A stretch of DNA of 64,000 nucleotides. Source: Bin80 sp965208025. GTDB taxonomy: Bacteria > Bacteroidota > Rhodothermia > Rhodothermales > Bin80. The notes under the pieces are model-generated. The model was not told the DNA's origin. It saw nothing but the letters and a program-made list of their open reading frames with translations, and did not search any database. The stretch is taken from NCBI GenBank assembly GCA_965208025.1, contig OZ242302.1:1922001-1986000 (forward strand). The letters run 5' to 3'. Below, piece after piece: positions 29,881 through 38,052 of the stretch (positions are counted from its first letter, which is position 1; the number at the start of each line of letters is the position of its first letter). A program made the translations under genes and the position numbers.

Positions 29881-30327
29881 GGTTCTACCGCAATTCGTGT
29901 GGAATGCTTACCTTTCGTTCTCTCTAAATTTATATATTTTGGTTCTACCACAAACCTTATGGATAAAAGTCTAACCATCCGCGGATGAGTAGAATAATGC
30001 GTTCCATGTGTTCAAACCTACACTATATCTGGCAACCATTTTGAGTTCTTGGATTTTGCCATTAAGTTCTGTTATGGTGTTCAATCGTATGGGCTATGGC
30101 GCATTACAGGCTCCGTCAAGATGTCGCTGATACATTTCAGCAACCATGAGACAATCTTGATGCACCTCTATTCAACACGTATCATCTACATTTCTACAGA
30201 TCCCTCTGGTTCATAAATGGTTCTCATTCCACACAAATTGTGATCCTTTTTTTTCGTCCTACCCAGACCCCAGACCCTACCCAAGGTTCATAAATGGTTC
30301 TCATTCCACACAAATTGTGATAGAACC
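29881..30327. mobile_element. MITE-like unit with imperfect ~25-bp inverted ends
   Basis: GGTTCTACCGCAATTCGTGT at the left (29881 onward) is matched, inverted, near 30327 by GGTTCTATCACAATTTGTGT, read on the minus strand; both continue GGAAT. The ~447-bp interior has no transposase gene and includes a further partial end (29941, GGTTCTACCACAAACC). GGTTCT/GGCTCT ends resemble those of ISL3-family elements, so it may be a non-autonomous derivative. No clear target duplication was seen. Confidence 0.45.
30208..30321. repeat. Two 37-bp direct repeats 40 bp apart
   Basis: Positions 30208-30244 and 30285-30321 are identical (beginning GGTTCATAAATGGTTCTCAT). The inner part is the inverted form of the MITE-like end. 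Only two copies exist, so this is duplicated terminus sequence rather than an array. Confidence 0.85.
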
Positions 30328-30330
30328 ATA

Positions 30331-30556
30331 TATTCTGACCTTCTAAATCAATCCATTTTTGAAGAGATCAACAAGAAAGCATGTCTCCTTGAAGATGCAT
30401 TGGGGGGTGACGTTATTTTCTATCATGGCGGGATTCATTTATCCTATTTTAGGGTTTTTCGAGATTTTGTTGAAAAAATAAAATCAAAGTCAGCGAGAGA
30501 AGAAGATGCTATCCTGAATTACCGGGAAGCATCTATGCTATGGAAATCAGTGATAG
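30331..30556 (+). pseudogene. Truncated gene fragment, possibly a ClpP-like serine protease (SDH type)
   Basis: An open frame without ATG reads LNQSIFEEINKKACLLEDAL, then GGDVIFYHGGIHLSYFRVFRDFVEKIKSK (key motif DVIFYHGGI). That pattern resembles the first strand and helix of SDH-type ClpP-like proteases that precede a catalytic GGS motif. The frame runs into the truncated end of an IS1595-type transposase at about 30556, so the catalytic part is missing. The family call is tentative. Confidence 0.4.
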
Positions 30557-31351
30557 GTGCCATAGTAGCCACGCTTGAGCAATGACCAGAAGGATTCCAT
30601 ACCGTTGATATGGGCTTCCCCGTTCACGTATTCCTTGACCGAGTGTTTAACGGTCGCATAAGCAGCTCTTTTTAATGCCTGATACGCTCCTGCGGTCATC
30701 GGTATATACTTGTGCCTCTTTGTTTGAAGTGCTGTATACGAAGCCTGTGATCGTCTCTGCGGTCGTGTCTGTAACGACCTGCGCTTGAACCCTCTTGGTC
30801 TCACGGTCTTTGGCTCCTACGACAGCCGTTTTACCAACGGTTCCCCGTCCCGCGTTCAGTTTCTTGTGTTCGTGTTTGTTCTTTTCTTTACCTCCTACGT
30901 AGGTCTCATCTACTTCAACGGGGCCTGCAAACTCTTCAAGATCATTATTCCATGATTCACGGATCCAATGCGCCAAATGCCAAGCAGTTTTCTGAGTCAC
31001 ATCCAGATCGCGGTGTAGCTTCATACCGGAAACGCCTTTGATTCCTGTGTCTATGATGTAGATCGCTAATGCCCATACTTGATAACTCAACTTGGAATCC
31101 CGTATGACCGTTCCTACGCGCACGCTGAACCGCTTACGACAGCCCTCTTCTCTGCACTGATAGGGCATGTGATGTTTGGCACCAGTCTGTACATTTGTGG
31201 ATCCGCAGTGTGGGCAGCAAGGTTCGTTTCCCCAACGTTGCTGTGCAAACCACTTTTCAGCAGTAGCATCATCGGGAAACATCTGCATAAGCTTGACCCA
31301 TGATATTCCCTTGCGGAATGATTTGCCTGGTCCTGTTCGTTGTTTACTCAT
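30547..31351 (-). pseudogene. IS1595-family (ISXO2-like) transposase, frameshifted and truncated
   Basis: Starting at ATG 31351 (MSKQRTGPGK), the protein has the IS1595 zinc ribbon (CCPHCGSTNVQTGAKHHMPYQC), the first acidic residue in VEVDETYVGGKEK, and the second in QVYTDD. At 30692-30697 one extra base shifts the frame. In the other frame the sequence continues AYQALKRAAYATVKHSVKEY, then NGMESFWSLLKRGYYGTYH with the final acidic residue. The usual tail after GTYH is absent, and the sequence joins a host gene fragment, so the 3' end of the element is deleted. It cannot encode active transposase as read. Confidence 0.85.
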
Positions 31352-31525
31352 TGTATTTAATTGTCGCTGTGTACCCAAATATGCGACATTGTCTGCTAAT
31401 GGTTACAACAAATAGGTAGATTTTTCAACTTTTTTGGAAAATTGAAACTTTTTATGTACCGCCACATATTGTAAATATAAGTAGCGCCGGTACCGACAAC
31501 ACACACACAATACCGAGTACAATAC

Positions 31526-31978
31526 ATGGCTACAGTATTAGATGTTGCAGCTTACATATTGAAACAGAAAAAAGTTCTCTCTACATGGAAACTTCAGAAG
31601 CTGGTGTACTACAGTCAAGCATGGTCGCTTGTTTGGGACGAAGAACCCTTATTTAAAGAGAAAATCCAGGCATGGATCAATGGGCCTGTGTGTCCTGCTC
31701 TGTACAAAGAACATAAAGGAAGATTCCAAATTCGTAAAATCTCTTCTGGCGATCCAACAAAACTAAACCAAGATCAGAGGGAAACCGTGGATGCAGTTCT
31801 CAGATTCTACGGTGATAAACCTCCACATTGGCTAAGCCATTTGACGCACATGGAGCCCCCTTGGAAAAATGCACGCAAGGGGCTTTCAATGAGAGAACGG
31901 GGAAGTGCAGTTATCTCTCATGGTGCAATGGCAGATTATTACGGAGGCATCAATGCAGACGACCCTCTTCCGCTTTGA
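31526..31978 (+). CDS. Panacea-domain (DUF4065, SocA-like) protein
   Basis: A 150-residue protein fitting the Panacea antitoxin fold: VLDVAAYILKQKKVLSTWKLQKLVYYSQAW (key residues 4-32, with LQKLVYYSQ diagnostic), WINGPVCPALYKEHKG and a C-terminal LSHLTHMEPPWKNAR. Panacea proteins are hijackable antitoxins found in many toxin-antitoxin pairs; SocA of Caulobacter is a related adaptor for ClpXP. No known toxin lies directly beside it. The immediate downstream frame is a 39-codon ORF, and a truncated two-helix membrane protein lies on the opposite strand. The gene is intact, with a start preceded by ~150 bp of AT-rich sequence, which may be its promoter. Confidence 0.85.
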   Translation: MATVLDVAAYILKQKKVLSTWKLQKLVYYSQAWSLVWDEEPLFKEKIQAWINGPVCPALYKEHKGRFQIRKISSGDPTKLNQDQRETVDAVLRFYGDKPPHWLSHLTHMEPPWKNARKGLSMRERGSAVISHGAMADYYGGINADDPLPL

Positions 31979-31981
31979 TTG

Positions 31982-32101
31982 ATGGGAGGGAGTGGATTGA
32001 ATCAGGAATTTGATATGCCCGGAGCAAGCATGAAAACAGTACGAGAGGCTTTCTTCAAGTCTCTCGCTCCAAAGGAAAGCTCTCAGAAGCCTAAGAAATA
32101 G
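31982..32101 (+). CDS. Small ORF or gene tail downstream of the Panacea gene
   Basis: A 39-codon frame starting 3 bp after the Panacea stop: MGGSGLNQEFDMPGASMKTV, then REAFFKSLAPKESSQKPKK. It matches the C-terminal remnant at 29392-29586, which is longer at the N-terminus. So either it is a genuine short partner of the Panacea gene or the 3' scrap of a longer deleted gene. The second reading is supported by the extra upstream residues of the other copy. Confidence 0.4.
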   Translation: MGGSGLNQEFDMPGASMKTVREAFFKSLAPKESSQKPKK

Positions 32102-32159
32102 TGAGTCAATCTCTAGGGAAGGGATCCAGCTACCAATTGTTACTTTGGGATATAATTCC

Positions 32160-32455
32160 CTAAAATTGCTTATCTTGATAATTACTAAATGGGTACCGGG
32201 CGAGCAGTATAACGGGAGCAAATACAGTTGATAGTGCTGTGCCTAGCATAGCTATCAATACCGTATCACTCAATTTGAATCCAGAAGCATTAGGTCCACT
32301 TAGAAACAGGAATAAAATTGAACAAACAAGACTTCCTATTGCTATTCTGACAAAGAGATCTGCATACCGATAACGGTTCTCATTCTTCCGTTCTTACTCC
32401 TCTATACGGATCTCGTTTTACCCATTTGACAGCTCGAATCCACGAACTCTTTCTT
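32160..32455 (-). repeat. Direct repeat copy 2, with the same truncated membrane-protein frame
   Basis: Matches 29583-29879 with scattered substitutions and a small indel near 32394. The minus-strand frame (32160-32393) is the same two-helix C-terminal fragment, again without a start, closed upstream by TAA. The copy ends exactly where an ISL3-like end (GGCTCTTC, 32456) begins. Confidence 0.75.
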
Positions 32456-32648
32456 GGCTCTTCAATTATTTTAGTGAACGGGGTCTATTTCGAACACTTT
32501 CTGGATAGAGATCCAGACCTCCCAGATAGAAGTAGATCGCGTTCCTCAACCGATCAACATTACGGAAGCCGCGGCTACGAATTTTTACGGTTTTGATTCG
32601 ACTGTTAATGCTTTCTGCCGGGGCAGTTCTTACTTTTTCGTTCATCAT
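32456..32648 (-). mobile_element. ISL3-family insertion sequence remnant (transposase C-terminus)
   Basis: The minus-strand frame 32466-32648 encodes TAPAESINSRIKTVKIRSRG, then FRNVDRLRNAIYFYLGGLDLYP, the C-terminal signature of ISL3 transposases including the catalytic Glu in AES. It ends next to a GGCTCTTC end sequence at 32456. The rest of the transposase is missing upstream of 32648, so only one end of the element survives. Confidence 0.8.
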
Positions 32649-33112
32649 GAATCACCTTAGATTTTTTTCACACCTCCAAAACGAACTCACCCATAAAAAT
32701 AGTTTTTCAACTGAATTTTGACATGGGCAACCTGCCATTTAGCCATTAATTGATTCAGTTCTTGACTTAAGATTAGTGGGTTAATCAGTCTGCTACTGAT
32801 GAGGTTCCTAGTCATTACCTACCATTATTTAACATGATTCAGACAAACTATCAGTAAGCAACGATATCCTGCTACTCTCAGTTCATGCTGGATGATGGTG
32901 TCCAACCAACGTTAGAGACAAATCATCCGCAGACGCTTTTTTGGCGAGAAAAGACACGAAAGTGAAGTACAAATTGTATCTTTGATTTTGGTTGGTTTCT
33001 TCAGTTTGAATGAGTTCAGAGTGAAGAAATCCCCATAAAATCCCAAGTCAACAGGATTCAGTGATTTTACGAAAACCTGAATTAGGATGAGCATATTCCA
33101 AAGTATCACATA
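32649..33112. other. Intergenic region before the restriction-modification-like operon
   Basis: Roughly 460 AT-rich bases with no recognisable gene on either strand. It presumably contains the promoter of the operon beginning at 33113, but I could not identify convincing promoter elements. Confidence 0.45.
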
Positions 33113-33874
33113 ATGCAATCTGAGACGATTCTAAATAATAATCTGTCTCTAATCTCTCTTGAGCAGGATCACGCTGCGATAATACGGAAGAGAGTGCAAA
33201 AGTATCTTGAAACTGCTCTGATTGAGGATGATACGCCAACATTGGTCCGTAATACAGACCGAGTGGACAACTACGGTGAGGTTTTCACACCGAACTGGTT
33301 TGTCAAACAAATGCTTGACTTCATGCCCGGTGATCCAGTGGCAGACCTTGATAAGTCAGCACTTGATCCTTCCTGTGGGAATGGACAATTTCTAACGGAG
33401 GGACTACGTCGCAAATTGGTTACCGCTGCACTGCAGTACTCAGATTCACTTGATCACGAACAATATCAATTTGACTGCCTGCGCGCACTCTCTAAACTCT
33501 ACGGGATTGATATTAACGCTGATACTGCTACCGAGGCTCAGGAGCGTTTGGCTGCCATCGTATTCAAGGCATATGAGTCAGTTACGGCCTGTACGCCTGA
33601 ATTTGACTTTTGTCAGGCAGTTGAGTATATCCTTCGTACCAATATTGTGATTGGAGACTTTCTGGCAGATAATTATAGATTGGTAGAATGGATCCCCCAT
33701 GAAAAACACTCCTTTGAGAGGAAATTCTGGCATGCGGAGGTGATTTTTTCAAAGAAGAGTCGACGAAGCACACTCTTTGAAGACGTTGATGAACCTGTGA
33801 AGGTACTCCCACCAATACACTGGAGATCCCTCACTGGTCATGAAATTGAAAATGCATACGCCCGACATTCTTGA
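33113..33874 (+). CDS. N6-adenine MTase-like subunit lacking the NPPY motif
   Basis: A 253-residue Rossmann-type DNA methyltransferase fragment. It has the pre-motif NYGEVFTPNWFVKQMLDFMP, SAM-binding motif I LDPSCGNGQF (Asp85), the acidic loop YGIDIN and a third strand NIVIGDF, but no NPPY catalytic loop follows. Instead the C-terminus carries an FERKFWHAEVIF / PLFEDV-like tail (LFEDVDEPVKVLPPIHWRSL). It overlaps the next gene by 35 bp, so the two are coupled. Small MTase-like proteins of this type accompany Eco57I-type enzymes and nuclease-helicases in some restriction systems. It may be a structural or specificity partner that binds SAM but does not methylate on its own; that is inference. 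Confidence 0.8.
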   Translation: MQSETILNNNLSLISLEQDHAAIIRKRVQKYLETALIEDDTPTLVRNTDRVDNYGEVFTPNWFVKQMLDFMPGDPVADLDKSALDPSCGNGQFLTEGLRRKLVTAALQYSDSLDHEQYQFDCLRALSKLYGIDINADTATEAQERLAAIVFKAYESVTACTPEFDFCQAVEYILRTNIVIGDFLADNYRLVEWIPHEKHSFERKFWHAEVIFSKKSRRSTLFEDVDEPVKVLPPIHWRSLTGHEIENAYARHS

Positions 33875-35369
33875 ATGCTTAGCGAATTTGTCGAGTGACG
33901 AGGTCTTCACGCCTCCAGCATTTGCGAATTCAATGTTGGATCATTTGCCAGATCGCGTCTGGAAAGACCCATCGCTCAAATGGCTTGATCCATGTACCAA
34001 GAGCGGGGTATTTCTGCGTGAGGCGGCACGGAGACTGATGAGAAGTTTGGAACCCGAGATTCCAAATTTTGAGCACCGCCGGGAGCATATCTATCAAAAC
34101 ATGCTTTTTGGTATTGCTATTTCAGAACTTACCGCACTCATTTCTCGTCGCACGCTGTATCACTGCAAAGATGCCACACTTCCATCACACAGTATCGTCA
34201 CCTTTGACACACCAGAGGGAAATGTTCGATTTCCCGAAGCAATATGCGAATGGAAAAATGGAAGATGTATTCATTGCGGGGTGAATGAGAACAAGGACCC
34301 GTTACCCGAGGGGAGAGAAGCACATGTTCATCCCTTCCTTCATATGGATTTAGACGAAATATTTGAAGAGGACAACATGCAAGTAGATATCATCATGGGA
34401 AACCCTCCCTATCAAATGCAAGATGGAGGCGGCACAGGGAAAAGTGCATGTCCACTATATAACAAATTTGTGAATAAGGCAATTGAGACTGAATCAGATT
34501 TGATCACCTATGTTATTCCTGCCCGCTGGTACGCAGGCGGGAGAGGATTGGATAAATTCAGATCTCAGATGCTTTCAGATTCTCGGATCTCAATCCTCCA
34601 AGACTACCCAAGGTCGGAAGATGTCTTCCCAGGAGTTGATATCGCAGGTGGAATTTGTTCGTTTTTGCGTGACAAGGATCACTCTGGCGACTGTTTGATC
34701 ATTCCCAATGGGGACATTCAAGTGTCAAATATTCGCAGGTTAGATGCACATGAAGTATTTATACGAGATGTCTCTGATCTATCAATTTTAGAAAAAGTAC
34801 GGGTGGTTGCCAAACACCAAGGATTTGATTCCATGAGCAGGTCTGTTCGATCTCATAATTTCTTTGGAATTCGGCCTCATGAACTTCCATCTTCAATTGC
34901 CGACAAATCATGTACCGAAGCCGATATTCAACTGGTGACCAAAGATGGAGATAAGTATATCCCCAGATCCGCAGTGCTCAAGAATTCAGATAGAATTGAT
35001 CAATGGAAAGTAATTGCATCTAAAACTAACCCCCAAGGTGGAAGACCTGATAAACAAGGGCTTCGCCATGTGATTAGTAAGCCCCGGGTAATCCCCCCAG
35101 GAAGCGCATGCACCGAGACGTATCTTGTGATTGACCTCTTCAAGCAACCAGAACCAGCTGGTCGGCTATTTGATTATGTGAAGTCACAATTTTTTCGTTT
35201 CCTATTATCTCTCCGAACTCCAACTCATAATATCTCTCGAACCTGTTTTGAATTTATTCCCTATCTGCCACTAGATCGTAACTGGACAGATGAGATTTTG
35301 TACCAATTCTTCTCATTAGACAGTGCAGATATTGATCATATTGAAAGCAAAATCAAGCCCATCAGTTGA
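33840..35369 (+). CDS. Eco57I-type DNA N6-adenine methyltransferase
   Basis: A 509-residue MTase with an N-terminal SSDEVFTPPAFANSMLDHLP segment, a variant motif I (WLDPCTKSGVFLREAARRL) and the catalytic motif IV GNPPYQ at residues 187-192 (Asn188). A small CIHCG motif sits at about 142 and may help bind zinc. The C-terminal half (residues ~230-500) should hold the target-recognition region. It overlaps the MTase-like subunit upstream and is followed after 135 bp by the nuclease-helicase. The set reads as a restriction-modification-like operon whose modification arm is split over two polypeptides. Recognition sequence unknown. Confidence 0.88.
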   Translation: MKLKMHTPDILECLANLSSDEVFTPPAFANSMLDHLPDRVWKDPSLKWLDPCTKSGVFLREAARRLMRSLEPEIPNFEHRREHIYQNMLFGIAISELTALISRRTLYHCKDATLPSHSIVTFDTPEGNVRFPEAICEWKNGRCIHCGVNENKDPLPEGREAHVHPFLHMDLDEIFEEDNMQVDIIMGNPPYQMQDGGGTGKSACPLYNKFVNKAIETESDLITYVIPARWYAGGRGLDKFRSQMLSDSRISILQDYPRSEDVFPGVDIAGGICSFLRDKDHSGDCLIIPNGDIQVSNIRRLDAHEVFIRDVSDLSILEKVRVVAKHQGFDSMSRSVRSHNFFGIRPHELPSSIADKSCTEADIQLVTKDGDKYIPRSAVLKNSDRIDQWKVIASKTNPQGGRPDKQGLRHVISKPRVIPPGSACTETYLVIDLFKQPEPAGRLFDYVKSQFFRFLLSLRTPTHNISRTCFEFIPYLPLDRNWTDEILYQFFSLDSADIDHIESKIKPIS

Positions 35370-35504
35370 TCATCTCACTCCTCATTCCAGAAATTACCCG
35401 CTCCGCAAAGCGGCCTCCCTTTGGCATGGTACAGTTGGATAATTACGGTTGGGTTACAATATTTGTCTCCCTGACTCAACACTTCGCGCTAAATTGTTTG
35501 TCAA

Positions 35505-37943
35505 GTGATGGGTAGAGATTCCACCAATTCGTCCAAATCCAGACGAATTCCAAAAATATACGCCTACTCCTACGGCGAGTATCTTGTTAAAACGTGGGAA
35601 CACCGAAGCGGTGATGGAAAAGGATGGATGAAGATCGGTTACACTACCAAAGAAAACGTGATGGAGCGCATTCAGGAGCAAACCGGAGCCAGCGTTCCAA
35701 TCAAAATTACTCTCTTGTTGGAAGAGATTGCAGTTACAGATGATGGTCAGTCGTTCAGAGATACTGATATTCATCAGCAACTGATTAGCAATGGCGGACA
35801 TCGAGTACACAATGAATGGTTTGAAGTCTCCTTAGATGAGCTGAAAATTGCCATTGCCGAGGTGAAACAGGGCCGAAAAGTAACCGCGCCCGAAAATTTT
35901 AGAATGCGCCCAGAACAGATCGCCGCCGTGAAGACTACAGCGGACTACTTCCGGCGACAGAATGATGAGAAGGCAAGGCATTTTCTGTGGAATGCGAAAA
36001 TGCGATTTGGAAAAACATTTGCATCCTATCAATTAGCCCTGGAAATGGGTTGGACAAAAATCCTGATTCTTACCTATCTCCCTGCGGTTGAAGACTCATG
36101 GAAGAGTGATCTGGAACGGCATCAGGATTTTGAAAGTTGGCAATTCATCGGAAAAGGAGAACGATTTGATACCATTGATGAACAGCGGCCATATGTCTGG
36201 TTTGTTTCCTTTCAGGATCTTAAGCAGCGGGATGAAGGAGGGGAAGTGAAAGACCGCCTCGAGTTGGTATTCGTGGAAGAGTGGGATTGTATCATCATTG
36301 ATGAATATCATTTTGGTGCATGGCGAAGTAGTGCAAAAGACCTCTATGCTTCCGATGATTCGGACGAAGAAGCAGAACTAGTTGATGATTACGATTCGGA
36401 AACATCTCCAAGTGAGGAATTACCCATTACAACTGCCCATAGACTCTATCTTTCAGGTACCCCATTTCGAGCCATAGCAGAAGGAGAATTTAGTGAGGAT
36501 CAGATCTTCAATTGGACCTATGCTGATGAGCAAGGCGCCAAGCGCAATTGGACAGAAAAAGATGGGAGTGTAAATCCGTACCTACCCCTGCCTCAGCTGA
36601 AGATGTACACCTATGAGATCAGCGATGCCACTCGCTCATTTGCGGAAACCCAATTCGACGACGAATTCGGACTCAATCAATTCTTTCATGCCGAGAGTCA
36701 GAATCGAATCCCCCGCTTCCAGAATGAGAATGAAGTGCAGAAATGGTTAGATTGGTTGCACTCATCAGTAACGGTCAAGGATCAGAACCGGAATCTCGGA
36801 CCATTTGCTGATCCTCAACTTCGGAGCTCTTTATGTCACACCGTATGGCATCTGCCCGATGTCAAGGCATGTAGAGCAATGGATCATCTCCTTAATGACC
36901 CGCGAAACCCCTTCTTTAACGACTTTCAGGTCATTTGTGCAGCGGGAGCACAAGCCGGGATTGGTGTCAATGCATTGCCGCCCGTTCGTCGTGCGATCGG
37001 TGATGGTTCAAAGACCAAAACGATTACCCTTACCTGTGGTAAGCTGCTGACCGGCGTCACGGTGCCCCAATGGGGAGCAATCCTTATGCTCCGAGATACA
37101 AAATCAGCCGAAACATATTTTCAGGCAGCATTCCGAGTTCAGTCTCCTTGGACACTCCAGAATAGTCAAGATCCCAATCAATCCGAAATTATTAAGCCCG
37201 TCGCATATATTTTTGATTTTGCGCAACATCGCGCTCTGGAGATGGTGTATGGATTCTGTGCACAGCAGGCGAATGCAAAAGGGGAGCGGGATACAAAATC
37301 CGAAGTCCGAGAATTTCTCAATTTCCTTCCCATACTTGCGTATAGTGATGGGCAACTTATTGAACTAGACGAATCAAATTTGATGGATATTGCAACATCT
37401 GGTGTTGGATCGGCAATGTTAGCCCGACGCTGGCAGTCACCAAGGATGATCAACCTCAGTCGGGACGCATTACAGGCAATCCTCAATAATGAGGAACTCC
37501 TTCAATCACTGGAAAACATGGAGGCCTTTCGCTCATTGCGAAAAATTACTGCGGAAATCCTCACCGCAGAACAATCAATTAAACAAGCCAAATCGCAAGG
37601 AAAACCCCATAAATCTGCCCGTAACAAAATTAATAAACGCCGTAAAGAAATTCAGGATGCGCTCTTACAGTTTTTGACCCGAGTCCCAATCTTTATGTAT
37701 CTGACCGATTACCGTGAGGAAAGCCTAGTAGATGTGATTCGTAATGTTGAACCTGCTCTCTTCACAAAGGTCACAGGTCTGAAAATTAAAGACTTTGACA
37801 CACTTTGCCAACTGGGCGTATTCAATACACAGATATTGAATCAGTCCATTTATGCCTTCAAGCGACAAGAAGCACAGAGCTTCTTAGGGGAAAAGTCCGC
37901 CGAACTCTTGTCCGAAGATGATCATGAAAGTGCGTCAGTCTAA
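35505..37943 (+). CDS. T5orf172/GIY-YIG-type nuclease fused to SF2 helicase (restriction subunit)
   Basis: 812 residues. The N-terminal ~120 residues read as a T5orf172/MUG113-type GIY-YIG nuclease: IYAYSYGEYL, GWMKIGYTTKENVMERIQEQTG, then HQQLISNGGHRVHNEWFEVS. An SF2 helicase follows, with motif I MRFGKT (Lys170, Thr171), motif II DEYH (266-269), motif III SGTP (317-320) and motif VI QAAFRVQ (540-546). The acidic insert DDSDEEAELVDDYDSETSP lies between motifs II and III. Fusions of this nuclease and helicase occur beside Eco57I-type MTases. The protein probably translocates on or remodels DNA and cleaves unmodified targets. The upstream spacing of 135 bp allows either an operon or its own promoter. 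Confidence 0.85.
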   Translation: MMGRDSTNSSKSRRIPKIYAYSYGEYLVKTWEHRSGDGKGWMKIGYTTKENVMERIQEQTGASVPIKITLLLEEIAVTDDGQSFRDTDIHQQLISNGGHRVHNEWFEVSLDELKIAIAEVKQGRKVTAPENFRMRPEQIAAVKTTADYFRRQNDEKARHFLWNAKMRFGKTFASYQLALEMGWTKILILTYLPAVEDSWKSDLERHQDFESWQFIGKGERFDTIDEQRPYVWFVSFQDLKQRDEGGEVKDRLELVFVEEWDCIIIDEYHFGAWRSSAKDLYASDDSDEEAELVDDYDSETSPSEELPITTAHRLYLSGTPFRAIAEGEFSEDQIFNWTYADEQGAKRNWTEKDGSVNPYLPLPQLKMYTYEISDATRSFAETQFDDEFGLNQFFHAESQNRIPRFQNENEVQKWLDWLHSSVTVKDQNRNLGPFADPQLRSSLCHTVWHLPDVKACRAMDHLLNDPRNPFFNDFQVICAAGAQAGIGVNALPPVRRAIGDGSKTKTITLTCGKLLTGVTVPQWGAILMLRDTKSAETYFQAAFRVQSPWTLQNSQDPNQSEIIKPVAYIFDFAQHRALEMVYGFCAQQANAKGERDTKSEVREFLNFLPILAYSDGQLIELDESNLMDIATSGVGSAMLARRWQSPRMINLSRDALQAILNNEELLQSLENMEAFRSLRKITAEILTAEQSIKQAKSQGKPHKSARNKINKRRKEIQDALLQFLTRVPIFMYLTDYREESLVDVIRNVEPALFTKVTGLKIKDFDTLCQLGVFNTQILNQSIYAFKRQEAQSFLGEKSAELLSEDDHESASV

Positions 37944-38052
37944 CTACATGTTCGGGTTCGATGATTTAATCACTGACTACGGAAATCATGATTCAACCGA
38001 TTCCGATCCATCTGTGCTTGCACTGATTGGTGAAGGTTGCCGCACATAAATA

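Noticed and set aside
30208..30321. Possible CRISPR array (37-bp repeats with a 40-bp spacer)
   Set aside because: Only two repeat copies, no cas genes, and the repeat contains mobile-element end sequence.
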